Source: Phytophthora sp. 'mugwort'
Taxonomy: Eukaryota; Oomycota; Peronosporomycetes; Peronosporales; Peronosporaceae
Direction of reading: 5' to 3'
Assembly (NCBI GenBank): GCA_033558025.1
Contig: JAUCEF010000014.1
Coordinates: 4,216,001 to 4,280,000 of the forward strand
DNA: 64,000 nucleotides
Numbering within the stretch: the stretch's first letter is position 1; each line of letters opens with the position of its first letter. This document shows, piece after piece, positions 63,598 through 64,000 of the stretch. The notes beneath the pieces were generated by a model. The model was not told the DNA's origin and did no database searches. It saw nothing but the letters and a program-made list of their open reading frames with translations. The translations under genes and the position numbers were made by a program.

Positions 63598-63999
63598 TTA
63601 ATTGCCGGACTTCCGCTGGGATCTTGGCTTCGCGTTTGGCTTGCCTTGCTGTTTTCCGCTGCTGTTTTTGGTGGAGTTGTTGGAGTTTCTTCCGGGTCGT
63701 TGTCCTCGGGCTCTTTCTCCACCGCCTCGACCTGGTTGTTGCGACGTTTGCTTGGTCGCTTGGAGCGTTTTTTTCGGCTTCGCGCCATCCCGCGCTCCAG
63801 ATCGGTTGGCGCTGGCGTTTAACGCCGCACGAAGTTGGTTGATCTCCTTGTTGAGCGAGCTTGTCTTCTTTGCAACCTCTTGTTTCACAAGAGCAGCTAC
63901 GAGAACTTCATTTGAAGTCTCGAGTTCCATAGCGTCTGCCGAAGCTCGTTGGGCTTGACGTTCAGCTTGGCGCTGCTCTCGAAGAGTAGTTGCCAACAA
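63598..63999 (-). CDS. ORF1 of the Penelope-like element (coiled coil, basic), partial
   Basis: 133 residues to the stop at 63598; the start may lie beyond the window. It begins with charged heptad-like text (LREQRQAERQAQRASADAME, VALVKQEVAKKTSSLNKEIN) and continues with Lys/Arg/Gly/Gln-rich text (KPKKTLQATKQTSQQPGRGG, KQQGKPNAKPRSQRKSGN). It probably binds RNA and self-associates. It overlaps the upstream open part of the RT frame, so the RT may be made by frameshift or re-initiation. Confidence 0.6.
   Translation of the reverse strand: MLATTLREQRQAERQAQRASADAMELETSNEVLVAALVKQEVAKKTSSLNKEINQLRAALNASANRSGARDGAKPKKTLQATKQTSQQPGRGGGERARGQRPGRNSNNSTKNSSGKQQGKPNAKPRSQRKSGN
63887..63936 (-). repeat. 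50-bp direct repeat of the Penelope-like element, inner copy
   Basis: Identical to 61127-61176, exactly 2760 bp away. It lies in the 5' part of ORF1. Confidence 0.95.
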
Positions 64000-64000
64000 G

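Larger units (their letters stand above)
61127..64000 (-). mobile_element. Penelope-like retroelement, endonuclease-lacking type
   Basis: Minus-strand element running out of the window on the right. It has a basic coiled-coil ORF (63999-63598), an RT ORF (to 61724) without any GIY-YIG endonuclease after it, a 550-bp 3' region, and a 50-bp segment at 61127-61176 identical to an internal segment at 63887-63936. GGGTTTA-type repeats occur at 61713-61726 and 61186-61201. Endonuclease-lacking Penelope-like elements of the Athena/Coprina kind attach to chromosome ends in several kingdoms, which fits these repeats. Confidence 0.75.

Noticed and set aside
1..64000. tRNA, rRNA or other structured RNA genes
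   Set aside because: No cloverleaf or rRNA-like sequence was recognised by eye on either strand; a covariance-model search would be needed to exclude them.

Overview
The window reads as nuclear DNA of an oomycete, most likely Phytophthora or a close relative. The evidence is the mix of Ty3/Gypsy, Ty1/Copia, pogo, PIF/Harbinger, Polinton and Penelope-like elements, a compact GC-rich host gene with one 85-bp GT-AG intron, an oomycete-type initiator upstream of it, and TTTAGGG-type telomere-like repeats near the right end. It is a transposon-dense, gene-poor segment. I recognise only two host genes with confidence: an OST48/WBP1 subunit of oligosaccharyltransferase (25704-27135) and a secreted glycine-rich protein built from a 174-bp minisatellite (41154-44138, minus strand). 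Most other coding sequence is decayed mobile-element sequence.

Left part (1-10 kb): a decayed pogo-type transposase, then a structurally complete but coding-dead Ty3/Gypsy chromovirus at 2745-8553. It has two matching LTRs, a primer-binding-site-like stretch, a polypurine tract and a near-perfect 5-bp target duplication, but the reverse transcriptase core is deleted. From about 10 to 24.8 kb lies a Polinton/Maverick DNA element (endogenous virus-like transposon). It carries a major capsid protein, an adenovirus-type protease, a virion lytic/core-type protein, a GIY-YIG nuclease, penton, packaging ATPase, a fibre protein with an S74 self-processing chaperone, several unassigned proteins, an integrase with chromodomain, and a protein-primed DNA polymerase B with an embedded endonuclease-VII-like domain. 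Almost every gene has frameshifts or stops, and no terminal inverted repeats were found.

Middle (27-40 kb): OST48 is followed by a truncated minus-strand host-like gene that stops where an LTR begins at 27874. After that comes a mosaic of Gypsy and Copia fragments in both orientations. From 41 to 44 kb is the glycine-rich gene, then a poorly coding stretch, then a PIF/Harbinger element (46.9-48.4 kb) abutting a 3' LTR.

Right part (48-64 kb): two related Gypsy copies each show a minus-strand pol end converging on a plus-strand gene; the two plus-strand genes are homologous. A third, chromodomain Gypsy copy at 33.6-36.0 kb has the same layout. In two of the three cases a polypurine tract and LTR start lie beyond the antisense gene. 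The simplest reading is that these oomycete Gypsy elements carry an extra antisense gene between pol and the 3' LTR, like the aORFs of some plant LTR elements; this is the most interesting candidate in the window. The last 3 kb holds an endonuclease-lacking Penelope-like retroelement on the minus strand. Telomere-like repeats overlap its stop codon and lie near its end, and its RT has lost the YxDD box.
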